Counted from the first letter of the stretch, positions 9,122 through 18,172 are shown. The stretch: 64,000 nucleotides of DNA from Micromonospora_G sp044901685 (GCF_044901685.1 NZ_JBJDPS010000026.1:1-64000), one strand, 5' to 3'. A program made the numbers and translations. Notes: a model not told the origin generated them from the letters alone.

Positions 9122-10582
9122 TCAGGTGTACGCGATCAGCAGCGCCGGCTGCTCGACGGCGTCGGCCACGTGCCGCAGGAGGCCTCCGGCCACGCCACCG
9201 TCGCAGACCCGGTGGTCGAAGGTGAGGCTGAGCTGGGTCACCTTGCGTACGGCGAGTCCCCCGTCGACGACCCACGGCTTGTCGACGATGCGACCGATGC
9301 CGAGCAGCGCCGCCTCCGGGTGGTTGATGATCGGGGTCGATCCGTCGACACCGAACACGCCGTAGTTGTTCAGGGTGAACGTACCGCCGGTCAACCGGGA
9401 CGGCGGCAGCGTGCCGGCACGGGCGGCCGTCGTCGTCTCGGCGAGCGCGACCGCCAGCTCGGCGGTGGTGAGCCGCTGGGCGTCATGTAACACCGGGACG
9501 ACCAGACCCCGGTCGGTCTGGGTGGCGATGCCCAGGTGCACCCCGGCGGACTGGACGATCCGCTGGCCCTCGGTGTCGACCCGGGAGTTGAGCTGCGGGT
9601 AGCGGCGCAGTCCGCTCAGGCAGATCCGGGCCAGCAGCGACAGGATGCTCACCGGCTGCTCCGGGCGGGCGGCGTTGATCTCCGCCCGGGTCTGGAGCAG
9701 CGCGGTGGCGTCGACGTCGACCCAGATGGTGACCTCGGGGATCTCCCGCCGGCTACGGGAGAGCTTGTCGGCGATCGCTCTGCGGATCCCGGTGAGCGGG
9801 ATGATCATGTCCGAGCTGTCGACCGGCCGTGGAGACTCCGGCGGCGTCGACGCCTCGGCCGGCGTCGTTTCAGGCGCGGCAGCCGATGTGGCGGGCGATG
9901 TGGCGGGCGATGTGGCGGGTGCCGAAGCCGTCGCGGCCTCGACGTCGGCCCGCCGTACCACCCCGCCGGGTCCGGTGCCCCGCAGCCGGGCCAGGTCCAG
10001 GCCGTGTTCCCTGGCCAGCCGGCGCACGATCGGCGAGAGGACCAGCGGCGCGCCGACAACGGCCCCGGTGACCGTGACGGGTGCGGTGACCGTACCGGGT
10101 GCGGTGACCGGGGCGGCGGCCACGGCCGGTGGAGTGGGGGTGGGCGGGGCCGGTCGCTCGGGCGCCGGACGGGACGGCGGCTCAGGCGCCGGGCGGGGGC
10201 GTCGGCGGCGCCGCCCCGAGGCGCCGTGTCCGGTGCCGTACCCGATGAGCACGTTGCCGGAGCCGGCCCGCTCCTCCTCCCGGTAGGTGGCGTGCCCGGC
10301 GGGTTCGACCGGGGCGCCCGCCGCGACCGGCTCGGCGTCCAGCGCCGCCACGGTGATCAGTGGCTGGCCGACCGGGCGGACCTCACCCACCGCCCCGTGC
10401 AGGGCGACCACCCGACCCGCGTACGGGCAGGGCACGTCGACGACCGCCTTGGCCGTCTCCACCTCCACCACGCTCTGGTCCACGGTCACCACGTCACCGA
10501 CCGCGACCCGCCACCCGACGATCTCCGCCTCGGTGAGCCCCTCGCCCAGATCGGGCAGCAGGAAGACCTGCGGGGCACTCAC
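9122..10582 (-). CDS. bkdC: Branched-chain 2-oxoacid dehydrogenase E2, dihydrolipoamide acyltransferase
   Basis: E2 core (486 residues) that takes the acyl group from E1 on a lipoyl arm and transfers it to CoA. One N-terminal lipoyl domain contains VVEVETAKAVVDVPCPYAG, with the Lys that is lipoylated. It is followed by a long Pro/Ala linker, the peripheral-subunit-binding domain (LSPIVRRLAREHGLDLARLR) and the catalytic domain, which ends with FDHRVCDGGVAGG holding the active-site His and Asp. The start is the GTG at 10580-10582, which overlaps the E1beta stop (GTGA); longer extensions have no lipoyl-domain sequence. The linker shows short Thr/Pro/Ala repeats (ATSPATSPATS). No E3 gene is present here. 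Pyruvate dehydrogenase E2 is the alternative. Confidence 0.9.
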   Translation of the reverse strand: MSAPQVFLLPDLGEGLTEAEIVGWRVAVGDVVTVDQSVVEVETAKAVVDVPCPYAGRVVALHGAVGEVRPVGQPLITVAALDAEPVAAGAPVEPAGHATYREEERAGSGNVLIGYGTGHGASGRRRRRPRPAPEPPSRPAPERPAPPTPTPPAVAAAPVTAPGTVTAPVTVTGAVVGAPLVLSPIVRRLAREHGLDLARLRGTGPGGVVRRADVEAATASAPATSPATSPATSAAAPETTPAEASTPPESPRPVDSSDMIIPLTGIRRAIADKLSRSRREIPEVTIWVDVDATALLQTRAEINAARPEQPVSILSLLARICLSGLRRYPQLNSRVDTEGQRIVQSAGVHLGIATQTDRGLVVPVLHDAQRLTTAELAVALAETTTAARAGTLPPSRLTGGTFTLNNYGVFGVDGSTPIINHPEAALLGIGRIVDKPWVVDGGLAVRKVTQLSLTFDHRVCDGGVAGGLLRHVADAVEQPALLIAYT

Positions 10583-11655
10583 GCCGCGCTGCCTTCGAAC
10601 GCCGCGCTGCCTTCGAACGCCGCGCTGCCTTCGAACGCCGTACTGCGTTCCGGCGACGACAGCCAGCGTCGGTCGGGCTGGTCGTCCCACTGCAACCGGG
10701 CCACCGCGTCGAGCACCCGGTCGACGTTCGGCAGGTGGGTGTGCTCCAACATCGGCGCCGGGTACGGGATGTCCAGGCCGCTGACCCGCAGCACCGGGGC
10801 GTGCAACGAGTGGAAGCAGCGTTCCTGGACCCGGGCGGCGATCTCGGCGCCCACGCCCGCGAAGCCCTGCGCCTCCTGGATCACCACGCACCGGCCGGTA
10901 CGGCGGACCGAGGCGGTGATCGTCTCGTCGTCGAACGGCACGATCGTGCGGCAGTCGACCACCTCGAGGTCCCAGCCCTCCTCCCGGGCGGCCTCGGCGG
11001 CCTCCAGCGCGACCGGCACCGACGGGCCGTACGCGATCAGGGTGGCGTCCCGGCCGGGGCGGCGGACCACGGCACGACCGAACGGTTCGGCGTGCAGCGG
11101 CAGCGTGACCTCGTCGCTGGCGAAGTAGAGCTTCTTCGGTTCGAGGAAGACCACCGGGTCCGGGTCGGCGATCGCCTCGCGCAGCAGCGAGTACGCGTCC
11201 GCGACGGTGGCCGGGGTGACCACCTTCAGTCCCGGGGTGTGCGCGTAGTACGCCTCGCTGGAGTCGCAGTGGTGCTCCACCCCGCCGATGCCCCCGGCGT
11301 ACGGCACCCGGATCACGATCGGCACGCTCAGCGCGCCCCGGGTCCGGTTGCGCAGCTTCGCCACGTGCGAGGCGATCTGCTCGAACGCCGGGTAGGCAAA
11401 CGCGTCGAACTGCATCTCGACCACCGGTCGCAGCCCGGACATCGCCATCCCGACCGCGAAGCCGACGATGCCCGCCTCGGCCAGCGGGGTGTCGAAGCAG
11501 CGCTGGTCACCGAAGCGGGCCAGCAGCCCGTCGGTGATCCGGAAGACGCCGCCGAGCTGGCCGACGTCCTCACCGAAGACCACCACCCGCTCGTCGTCGG
11601 CCATCGCGTCGGCCAGCGCCGCGTTGAGCGCCTTCGCCATCGTGGTACGAGCCAT
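10579..11655 (-). CDS. bkdB: Branched-chain 2-oxoacid dehydrogenase E1, beta subunit
   Basis: Transketolase-like E1beta (358 residues), which with E1alpha binds thiamine diphosphate and decarboxylates the oxoacid. It has the family landmarks VFGEDVGQLGGVFRITDGL, FDTPLAEAGIVGFAVGMAM, EMQFDAFAYPAFEQIASH and RVPYAGGIGGVEHHCDSSEA. The C-terminal fold ends near DDQPDRRWLSS. The remaining residues are three copies of FEGSAA from an 18-bp tandem repeat and are not part of the normal E1beta fold. The ATG overlaps the E1alpha TGA and the stop overlaps the E2 GTG. Confidence 0.92.
   Translation of the reverse strand: MARTTMAKALNAALADAMADDERVVVFGEDVGQLGGVFRITDGLLARFGDQRCFDTPLAEAGIVGFAVGMAMSGLRPVVEMQFDAFAYPAFEQIASHVAKLRNRTRGALSVPIVIRVPYAGGIGGVEHHCDSSEAYYAHTPGLKVVTPATVADAYSLLREAIADPDPVVFLEPKKLYFASDEVTLPLHAEPFGRAVVRRPGRDATLIAYGPSVPVALEAAEAAREEGWDLEVVDCRTIVPFDDETITASVRRTGRCVVIQEAQGFAGVGAEIAARVQERCFHSLHAPVLRVSGLDIPYPAPMLEHTHLPNVDRVLDAVARLQWDDQPDRRWLSSPERSTAFEGSAAFEGSAAFEGSAA
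10582..10635. repeat. 18-bp tandem repeat, three copies, at the 3' end of bkdB
   Basis: Three identical 18-base units (10582-10599, 10600-10617, 10618-10635; plus strand CGCCGCGCTGCCTTCGAA), with a decayed fourth after them. They encode FEGSAA in bkdB on the minus strand. The first unit also covers the first base of the bkdC GTG, so the repeat runs right up to the gene junction. Confidence 0.9.
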
Positions 11656-12941
11656 CAGCGTGCCCCCTGCCCGTTCGTGCCCTGCGCGTCGCCCGTGCTC
11701 CGCTCGCCCGTGCTCCGCTCGCCCGTGCTCCGCTCGCCCGTGCTCCGCTCGCCCGTGCTCCGCTCGGCCGGGCCCCGCTCGTCCTCGCTCAGCTCGGCGT
11801 CGGCGGCCAACTCGGCGCGGACCTGCTCGCGCTGCTCCCTCAACTGCTGGGTGGGCTCGGCGAAGACGTGGTCGAAGAGGCTGAGCGGCTCCACGGTCGG
11901 CTGCACGTTCATCCGGGTCCGCAGGTCGGCCGCGTACGCCTCCGCCTCGGCCGCCACCGCGGCCTCGGTCGCGTCGTCCAGCGCCCCGGTCTGCCGCAGG
12001 TAGGCGGCCAGCCGAGTGATCGGGTCACGGTCGCGCCAGGCGTCCACCTCGGCGCCGTCGCGGTAGCGGCTGGCGTCGTCCGCGTTGGTGTGCGGCTCCA
12101 TCCGGTACGTGTGCGCCTCGACCAGGAACGGCCCGTTGCCGGCCCGCGCGTGGTCGACCGCCCGGTTCAGCACCGCCAGTACGGCGACCGGGTCGTTGCC
12201 GTCGACCTGCTCGCTCGGTACGCCGTAGCCGACCCCCTTGTACGCCAGCGACGGCGCGGCGGTCTGCCGGGAGAGCGGCACACTGATCGCGTACCGGTTG
12301 TTTTGCACGAAGAAGACCACCGGTGCCTTGAACACGGCGGCGAAGTTGACCCCCTCGTGGAAGTCCCCCTCGCTGGTCGCGCCGTCGCCGATGAACGCCA
12401 GCGCCACGGTGTCGCGCCCCTGGTACGCCTCGCCGTAGGCGAGCCCCGCCGCGTGCACGGTCTGGGTGGCCAGCGGCGTGCACTGCGGTGCGGTACGCCG
12501 GACGGCCGGGTCGTACCCGCAGTGCCAGTCCCCGCGCAGCAGGGTCAGCACCTCGACCGGGTCGATGTCCCGGGAGACCAGCGCCATCGACTCCCGGTAG
12601 GTGGGGAAGACCCAGTCGGTCGGGCGGACCGCGAGCATCGCGCCGACCTGGCACGCCTCCTGACCGCGGGAGGAGGGGTAGACCGCCAGCCGACCCTGTT
12701 TGGTCAGCGTGGTGGCCTGGACGTCGAACCGCCGGCCGATCACCATGCGGCGGTACAGCTCGCGCAGCGCGTCGGTGGACGGCTCGGTGTAGTCGGCCCG
12801 GTCGGGCAGTCGGTTGCCCTGGTCGTCGATCATCCGGACCGGTTCGGGGCTGGGCAGCAGGGCGCGGGCCGGGTCGGGCGGGGTGACCGCCCGACGGGTA
12901 CGCGGGGAAGCCCTACGGACCGCCTGGGGTGTGGTCGTCAC
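11655..12941 (-). CDS. bkdA: Branched-chain 2-oxoacid dehydrogenase E1, alpha subunit
   Basis: E1alpha (428 residues). The thiamine-diphosphate motif is visible as FIGDGATSEGDFHEGVNFAA with a downstream NN (FFVQNNRYAIS). The segment SRGQEACQVGAMLAVRPTDW, and RMEPHTNADDASRYRD in the phosphorylation-loop region, are typical of branched-chain or actinobacterial E1alpha. The start is the GTG at 12939-12941 with AGGAGG about 9 bases upstream; the frame is open to 13406 but that part shows no homology. The C-terminal tail carries five ERSTG-type pentapeptides from a 15-bp tandem repeat. It is the first gene of bkdABC and is divergent from an Lrp-type regulator. Confidence 0.91.
   Translation of the reverse strand: MTTTPQAVRRASPRTRRAVTPPDPARALLPSPEPVRMIDDQGNRLPDRADYTEPSTDALRELYRRMVIGRRFDVQATTLTKQGRLAVYPSSRGQEACQVGAMLAVRPTDWVFPTYRESMALVSRDIDPVEVLTLLRGDWHCGYDPAVRRTAPQCTPLATQTVHAAGLAYGEAYQGRDTVALAFIGDGATSEGDFHEGVNFAAVFKAPVVFFVQNNRYAISVPLSRQTAAPSLAYKGVGYGVPSEQVDGNDPVAVLAVLNRAVDHARAGNGPFLVEAHTYRMEPHTNADDASRYRDGAEVDAWRDRDPITRLAAYLRQTGALDDATEAAVAAEAEAYAADLRTRMNVQPTVEPLSLFDHVFAEPTQQLREQREQVRAELAADAELSEDERGPAERSTGERSTGERSTGERSTGERSTGDAQGTNGQGAR
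11686..11760. repeat. 15-bp tandem repeat, five copies, at the 3' end of bkdA
   Basis: Units of CGCTCGCCCGTGCTC run from 11686 to 11760 (the first has one change) and encode ERSTG repeats on the minus strand. A degenerate unit (CGCTCGGCCGGGCCC) follows. The array is in frame and lies 29 bases from the bkdA stop. Confidence 0.9.
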
Positions 12942-13046
12942 GGCGGGAACCTCCTGGACGTGTGGTGCGCCTATGCTCACGCCCTCGGATGATTGACTCA
13001 AGATCCTCGGGAAACGCGGGACGAATGGCAACGGAGGCGTACTCGG

Positions 13047-13553
13047 ATGGACCAGGAGGACCAGGAGCGGGGCCCGTTCACGGTCGGGGCGGGACGATCG
13101 TCCCGAACCCTCGACGAGGTTGACCGTCGCATCCTCGACGAACTCGTCCGGGACGGCCGGACCTCGATCCGTACCCTCGCCGAGCGGATCCACATCTCCC
13201 GGACCAACGCGTACGCGCGGGTGGAGCGGCTCCTCCAGGAGGGTGTGATCAGCGGGTTCCGGGCGCGGGTGGTGCCGGAGCGGGCCGGGCTCGGCACCTC
13301 GGCGTACATCGCGCTGACGATCGAGCAGAACAGTTGGCGGGAGGTGTCGGTGGAGCTGGGCCGGGTGCGTTACATCGAACACGCGGCCCTGCTCGGCGGC
13401 GACCACGACGTACTGGCGCTGGTCCGCGCGCCGGACAACGCGGCGCTGCGGGACGTGGTGCTCAACCGGGTGCAGGGCATCGCCGGGGTCCTCTCCACCC
13501 GGACCTGGCTGGTTTTCGAGGAGTTCGACGGCACCACCCCGACCTGGACCTGA
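13047..13553 (+). CDS. Lrp/AsnC-family transcriptional regulator
   Basis: A 168-residue leucine-responsive-type regulator. The N-terminal helix-turn-helix spans about 30-75 (DEVDRRILDELVRDGRTSIR, then SRTNAYARVERLLQEGVISG). A ligand-binding RAM/ACT-like beta-alpha-beta domain follows. The ATG at 13047 has GGAGG 9 bases upstream. It is divergent from bkdABC with about 105 bases between the starts. Lrp-family proteins such as BkdR control branched-chain dehydrogenase operons in other bacteria, so local control of bkdABC in response to branched-chain amino or oxo acids is a reasonable inference. Confidence 0.9.
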   Translation: MDQEDQERGPFTVGAGRSSRTLDEVDRRILDELVRDGRTSIRTLAERIHISRTNAYARVERLLQEGVISGFRARVVPERAGLGTSAYIALTIEQNSWREVSVELGRVRYIEHAALLGGDHDVLALVRAPDNAALRDVVLNRVQGIAGVLSTRTWLVFEEFDGTTPTWT

Positions 13554-13651
13554 GCAGCATCCGGAACAGTGGAATCGTGTTGTTGTCGCAGACGTGACCG
13601 AGGAGCGCCCCGAACGCGGCCAGCGACGTCATCCTCTTTGCCATCGGTGGT

Positions 13652-14245
13652 TCATGATCCGCCCACCGTCGGGCCCAGGTCGCCCAGGGGGTACGGGCGC
13701 TCGTCCGGCAGCAGGTCGGCCGCGCCCCGAACGTCGCCGTCGCGCAGCAGTTCCCGGATCCGGCGTACGTCCGGGGTCACGTCGTTGATCGCCACCGTCC
13801 ACTCGTCGACGTACCGGTGGACGGCCTCGCCGGAGAGGCCGACCTGGAGCGAGCGGTACGGCAGCGGCGCCAGCCGCAGGGACCGTTCCGGGTCCCACTG
13901 CACCCGCACCGGACTGGTCTTGAGCTGCTCTGACCAGGCGGTCCGGTCGGTGTGCCGGGCCGGGTCGTAGTGGCTCGGACAGGAGTGCCCCAGCGCCCAC
14001 TCGAACCCGGCCCGGCTGATCTCGACGGCTAGCACCCGTTCCTGTCCAGGCTTCTCGGCCCATCCGCAGCGGTACATCATCCAGAGGAACGACGGCTTGA
14101 TCCAGGTCATCCGCTCCCGCTTGAACGGGTTGACAAAGCGTCCGGCGGCCAGCGCCGGCCCGGCGATCTCCGGCGGGTACGCCTGGTAGACGGTGATCGT
14201 GTCGGCCGAGTGGAGGGCCCGTACCTGTCGGTTGGGAACAGTCAC
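13652..14245 (-). CDS. DUF4291 family protein
   Basis: About 197 residues matching the DUF4291 family, whose function is unknown. Landmarks are RQVRALHSADTITVYQAYPP at the N terminus and RMTWIKPSFLWMMYRCGW near residue 60. A GTG at 14243-14245 starts just before the conserved part; the ribosome-binding site there is weak (GGGG). The frame extends upstream to 14314 without family similarity. There is no signal peptide or membrane segment, so it is cytoplasmic. It is convergent with the Lrp gene. Confidence 0.8.
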   Translation of the reverse strand: MTVPNRQVRALHSADTITVYQAYPPEIAGPALAAGRFVNPFKRERMTWIKPSFLWMMYRCGWAEKPGQERVLAVEISRAGFEWALGHSCPSHYDPARHTDRTAWSEQLKTSPVRVQWDPERSLRLAPLPYRSLQVGLSGEAVHRYVDEWTVAINDVTPDVRRIRELLRDGDVRGAADLLPDERPYPLGDLGPTVGGS

Positions 14246-14331
14246 GGCCCCATGCTGCTCGACACCCGGCCCCCACCGCACCCGCGTTTCCACCCGGGGC
14301 ACCACGCTCGCCACCGGGCACTCCCCGTCAA

Positions 14332-14373
14332 CGTGAAGAGTTCGGCCCGCTGTGGCGAGCCGAACTCTTCACG
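14332..14373. repeat. Palindromic repeat element, copy A
   Basis: CGTGAAGAGTTCGGC (14332-14346) and its exact reverse complement (14359-14373) enclose a 12-base loop. It sits between the DUF4291 gene start and the end of the NicO gene. A diverged copy with the same arm pattern and an equal 12-base loop lies at 29822-29875; about 38 of 46 core bases match. This marks a dispersed palindromic repeat family. It may also terminate the NicO transcript. Confidence 0.8.
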
Positions 14374-14413
14374 ATCATGGGACGGGTGGCGAGCGTGGTG
14401 CCGGGGATGGGCG

Positions 14414-15478
14414 TCAGGTGAGTACGGTGACGGCGGCGACCACGTAGAGGCAGCCGGCGCCGGCGACCACGACTCCGGCGGCGGCCGGAACAAAGCCGAT
14501 CAGCTTGGCGACCGGGGCCCAGGTGCGGGCTCGGCCGGCGAGCAGCGCGTACCCCCGGATGGTGAGCACACCGACCCCGGTCAGGGTGGCCGCCATGCCG
14601 ATGCCGAAGACGATCACCAGGATCACCGCGTCCAGCGCTCGTCCGGTCAGCAGGCCGCTGACCAGCACCAGGAACGCCGACGGCGACGGGAGCAGCCCGC
14701 CGGAGAGGCCGAGGGCGAGCAGCCCGCGCCGGGACCAGGGATTGGTCAGCTCGGGGGCGTCGTCGTGGTGATGGTGGTGGTGAGCCGGTTCGGCAGCGAC
14801 GACCGGTTCGGCGGTCAGCGTCACCGTGCCGGTGCCGGTGCCGGTGCCGGTGCCGGTGCCGGTGCCGGTGCCGGTGGCGGTGGCGGGTTCGGCGGTCAGC
14901 GTGGCGGTGGCGGTGGTCGGGTGGGACCCGTCGGCGATGTGCTCGTGCGGGTGGTCCGACGCCGGCCGCTCGTGCGGGTGCCCGTGGTCGTGCGAGTGGA
15001 CGTGGCCGCGGTCGTGCGAGCGCCCGTTGTCGTGCGAGTGGTGCTGATCGTGGGAGTGACCGTGGCTGTGGCCGTGCGAGTGACCGTGATCGTGCGAGTG
15101 GCCGTGACCACCGCCGCGCAGGTGGCGGTAGGTGAGGTGGACGCCGACCCCGATCACCACGATCCCGGCGAGCACCTGGAGCCAGGCGGTGACCGACTTC
15201 GTGCTGAGACTGGCGGCGCCGGTCAGGCCGACCCAGACCAGGGCGAGCACGAGTACGGAGAAGGTGTGCATCAGCGCGACGATCGCGCCGAGCCGTACCG
15301 CGTCCCGGTACCGTCCCCTCGTGCCGACCAGGTACGCCGCCGTGATGCTCTTGCCGTGCCCGGGGGCGACCGCGTGTGCCGCCCCGACGCCGAGCGCCAC
15401 CAGCAGGGCGAGCCAGAACACGGCCCCGCTGTCGAAGAGCGCGATCAGGTGGTTGTCCAACCCGTTGATCCCGGTCAC
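14414..15478 (-). CDS. NicO/RcnA-like nickel/cobalt transporter with His-rich loop
   Basis: A 354-residue inner-membrane protein of the NicO family, probably exporting or importing Ni2+/Co2+. Membrane helices carry VGAAHAVAPGHGKSITAAYL, the conserved His-containing family motif. Between the first and second halves is a long cytoplasmic or external loop packed with HSHDHGHSHGH-type metal-binding runs, a (GT)8 stretch and a run of six His. The second half has GGLLPSPSAFLVLVSGLL and FGIGMAATLTGVGVL. The GTG at 15476-15478 overlaps the upstream stop. The (GT)8 stretch comes from a GTGCCG hexamer repeat and is likely unstable in length. Confidence 0.85.
   Translation of the reverse strand: MTGINGLDNHLIALFDSGAVFWLALLVALGVGAAHAVAPGHGKSITAAYLVGTRGRYRDAVRLGAIVALMHTFSVLVLALVWVGLTGAASLSTKSVTAWLQVLAGIVVIGVGVHLTYRHLRGGGHGHSHDHGHSHGHSHGHSHDQHHSHDNGRSHDRGHVHSHDHGHPHERPASDHPHEHIADGSHPTTATATLTAEPATATGTGTGTGTGTGTGTGTVTLTAEPVVAAEPAHHHHHHDDAPELTNPWSRRGLLALGLSGGLLPSPSAFLVLVSGLLTGRALDAVILVIVFGIGMAATLTGVGVLTIRGYALLAGRARTWAPVAKLIGFVPAAAGVVVAGAGCLYVVAAVTVLT
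14826..14873. repeat. 6-bp tandem repeat (GTGCCG, eight copies) inside the NicO gene
   Basis: Eight perfect hexamers on the plus strand encode alternating Gly-Thr on the minus strand in the His-rich loop. The unit is a multiple of three, so length changes keep the frame. Confidence 0.9.
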
Positions 15479-16152
15479 GCGGTCCTCCTGTTCCGACGTC
15501 GCTTGTTGACCAGCACACCGGCGAGGATGGCCACCGCCGCGATGCCGGTACCGGCGGCGACGGTGCCGACCGCGGCCGGACGACCGCTGCCGCCGCCCGT
15601 GCCGGCGGCGAGCCGGACCTGCTGGGTGCCGTCGTTGTGGGTGAAGAGCACCTCCGACGGCGTCATCGCCACGTCCGAGGTGAGCGCGGTGCGGTACGCG
15701 GTGTTCAGGTCGGTCAGTGCGCTGACCGTGACCGCGATGTCGCTGACCGGGGTGGGGCATTCGAAGCTGACCCGGGCGCCCTGCTTGAGGAGTTGTTCGA
15801 GCGTGTCGAGGCGACTCGGGCAGCGCTTCCCGGCCTGGCTGACCGTGATCCGCTCCAGCAGGTAGTCCCGGATGGCGGGGGAGCGCTGGAGTTTCTGCTC
15901 GCCGGTGAGTCCGGTCTCGACCTTGCCCGTGGCGGGGTTCTCGAACGCGCCGAGTGACTGGCCGAGTGCCACCCAGTCGTCCTCGGCGGCGTGCCACTCG
16001 ATGGTGACGTGCGAGCCGTCGGCGTCGATCCTGGCCGTGGCCGGTGGGCCGAACGGGTGGGCGGAGGCGGGGGTGGCCGGGAGGGTGACCGCGACCAGCG
16101 CGGCCAGGGCACCCAGCAGCGCACCCGCCGACGCGCGCGTACGGATGGTCAC
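15475..16152 (-). CDS. Secreted, C-terminally membrane-anchored protein partnered with NicO
   Basis: A 225-residue exported protein. It has a signal peptide (ASAGALLGALAALVAVTLPA, cleavage near ASA-HPF), a luminal domain of unknown fold, a Gly-rich linker, and a C-terminal helix (VGTVAAGTGIAAVAILAGVL) followed by Lys/Arg. The mature protein starts HPFGPP, and an N-terminal His could bind metal. The GTG at 16150-16152 has AGGAG 6 bases upstream. The stop overlaps the NicO start, so the two probably act together, as a metal-binding or periplasmic-side partner. No exact function is known to me. Confidence 0.8.
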   Translation of the reverse strand: MTIRTRASAGALLGALAALVAVTLPATPASAHPFGPPATARIDADGSHVTIEWHAAEDDWVALGQSLGAFENPATGKVETGLTGEQKLQRSPAIRDYLLERITVSQAGKRCPSRLDTLEQLLKQGARVSFECPTPVSDIAVTVSALTDLNTAYRTALTSDVAMTPSEVLFTHNDGTQQVRLAAGTGGGSGRPAAVGTVAAGTGIAAVAILAGVLVNKRRRNRRTA

Positions 16153-16177
16153 GAATTCTCCTGTCCGGGAAACCGGA

Positions 16178-16216
16178 CCGGGTGCGGACCGGCCGTGGTG
16201 GCCGATCCGCACCCGG
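16178..16216. terminator. Hairpin after the metallophosphatase gene
   Basis: CCGGGTGCGGA (16178-16188) pairs with 16206-16216 around a 17-base loop. It starts 10 bases downstream of the phosphatase stop on the minus strand and precedes the next gene's ribosome-binding site. Confidence 0.7.
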
Positions 16217-16226
16217 GACGGGATTG

Positions 16227-17918
16227 CTACTTGCTGATGGTGATCACCGGGGTGCTGATCTTCTGGTTCTCGCTCACCAGGTAGATGACCTGGGTGCTGC
16301 CCTTCTTGGTGCCCTCCGGCACGGCGAAGGTGTAGTTGAACTGACCCAGCTCGTCCGCCTTCTTGGAGGCGATCAGGACGCCGTTGTTGCTCGCGGCGGC
16401 GGTGGTGCTGCGCAGGTACACGCTCACCGTCTCGTTCGGGTCGTAGTTGTACGCCTTGACGCCGACCTTCTCGCCCGCAGCGACGGTGGTCTTGCTGGCC
16501 AGGGCCCGCTCACCGGTGCTGTTCTCCGGGGTACGGAACTCGTTGACGGTCCGGGCACCCGCGTCGTTCTTGCGGATGAGGAAGCCGTCCTCGAACTGGC
16601 CGTTGGCGGTGCGCGCCTCGAACCGGATCGAGTCCTTGTCGACGTCGATCATCTGGTAGAGCTGGACGTTCTCGTCCCGGTCGGAGAGCTCGGCACCGTT
16701 ACCGGTCCAGTTCTCGCCGCCGTTGAGCTCGTACATCTTGCCGCCGGAGACGGAGACCACGTAGACGACACCGTTGTGCACGGTGCTCGACTTGCGGTTC
16801 GTCGCGACGTTGCCCCGGGCGTAGGAGTGGTCGTGGCCCTGCAGGACCAGGTCCACGCCGTACTTCTCCAGCAGCGGGCCCCACTGGTCGCGGACCTGCG
16901 GGTTGTTACGCGTACCGGTGTTGGAGTAGACCGGGTGGTGGAAGGTGACCACGGTCCACTTGTTCGGGTTGTCCTTGAGCACGGTCTCCAGCCACGCGGT
17001 CTGCGCGGCCATGACCTCGGGGATGCTCTGGACGTTGCTGTTCAGCCCGATGAACCGCACACCCTGGTAGTCCGTGTAGTAAGCGGTCTTGTCCAGGGCC
17101 GACTCCATCCCGGCCGGCCACTTCGGGCCGTTGGCCGGGAAGGGGAACTGCGGTGCCCAGAACGAGGAGAGCGAGGAGCCGCTGTACTCGTGGTTGCCCG
17201 GGATCGAGATGTTGTTGATCTGGCTGTTGACGAAGCCGTCAGCGTCGAACCACTGGCCCCACTGCTCTTCGCTGTTCGCGCTGTCGATGAGGTCACCGGC
17301 GTTGACGACCATCTTCGCCTCGGGCCGGTCGGCGAACGCCTGCCGGAACACGCGCGGAAGCGCCGAGTCGAGGTAGTTCTGCGCGTCACCGTAGTAGATG
17401 AACGAGAACGGCGAGAAGCCCTCGGCCGCGGTGGTGAAGTCGGACCACTCGTTCCAGTTGGTGCCGTCACCGACCCGGTAGGTGTACCGGGTGTTCGGCT
17501 TGAGGCCGGTGAACTCGACGGTGTGGTAGGTCGAGGCGTAACCGAGCGAGGTGTTGACCGCCGTGGTGGCACTCGCCTTCACGGTGGACACCGCGCCGGC
17601 CGCCGGGGCGACCTCGCCGAGGGCCTTCGGCGCCTCGAGGATCTGGGCCTGCGCCCACTCGGCGGACGCCTCGGCCCGCCAGGTCACCTTCTGCGAGGTG
17701 GCCGGGGTGGCGGTCGGGGTCAGGATGAGGCGGTCGGGCATCGGGGAGGGCTTGTAGATCTCGGCCGCCGGGAACTTGCTCGGCGCGGCGTCACCGAACG
17801 CCGACGGACCGAACGCGAAACCGCCAATGATCAGCGCGGCGGCACCCACGGCGGCGAGCTTCGCCCGCCGGGAGCCGGTAATCCACGGTCGCTTGTTGTC
17901 GATCAAGGTAGGGGTCAC
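16227..17918 (-). CDS. Secreted purple-acid-phosphatase-type metallophosphoesterase
   Basis: A 563-residue exported phosphohydrolase. The signal region has SRRAKLAAVGAAALIIGG, possibly Tat-dependent. An N-terminal FN3-like purple acid phosphatase domain (about 60-165, YHTVEFTGLKPNTRYTYRVG) precedes the metallophosphatase domain. Its metal ligands are seen in IYYGDAQNY, VNAGDLID, IPGNHEY, TFHHPVYS and LQGHDHSYARG. A C-terminal Ig-like domain ends the protein. The GTG at 17916-17918 is the listed start, but GAGG is almost touching it, so a TTG 12 bases later is possible. Role: release of phosphate from organic esters outside the cell. Confidence 0.9.
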   Translation of the reverse strand: MTPTLIDNKRPWITGSRRAKLAAVGAAALIIGGFAFGPSAFGDAAPSKFPAAEIYKPSPMPDRLILTPTATPATSQKVTWRAEASAEWAQAQILEAPKALGEVAPAAGAVSTVKASATTAVNTSLGYASTYHTVEFTGLKPNTRYTYRVGDGTNWNEWSDFTTAAEGFSPFSFIYYGDAQNYLDSALPRVFRQAFADRPEAKMVVNAGDLIDSANSEEQWGQWFDADGFVNSQINNISIPGNHEYSGSSLSSFWAPQFPFPANGPKWPAGMESALDKTAYYTDYQGVRFIGLNSNVQSIPEVMAAQTAWLETVLKDNPNKWTVVTFHHPVYSNTGTRNNPQVRDQWGPLLEKYGVDLVLQGHDHSYARGNVATNRKSSTVHNGVVYVVSVSGGKMYELNGGENWTGNGAELSDRDENVQLYQMIDVDKDSIRFEARTANGQFEDGFLIRKNDAGARTVNEFRTPENSTGERALASKTTVAAGEKVGVKAYNYDPNETVSVYLRSTTAAASNNGVLIASKKADELGQFNYTFAVPEGTKKGSTQVIYLVSENQKISTPVITISK

Positions 17919-18172
17919 CCCTCAAGAGAAGTGGATCGTTCGCCAGCGGGAGCGCGGCGAACCTCCGCATTCAGTCGGAGGCGCCCGACAGCAAACCGAC
18001 GACAGCCTTTCCACCAGGTGAACTGATGATCACTTCGGCGAAGCGCGAGTCGGGCGTCACCTCGTGGTCGTCGCTCGGAAACATTGCGTCGGCCGATCGT
18101 TAACGGCGGCCCGCCTACCATGCGGCAGGGCCCGCCCGGCGCCCGTACCGCCGTCGAGAACAGGCCGCATCG

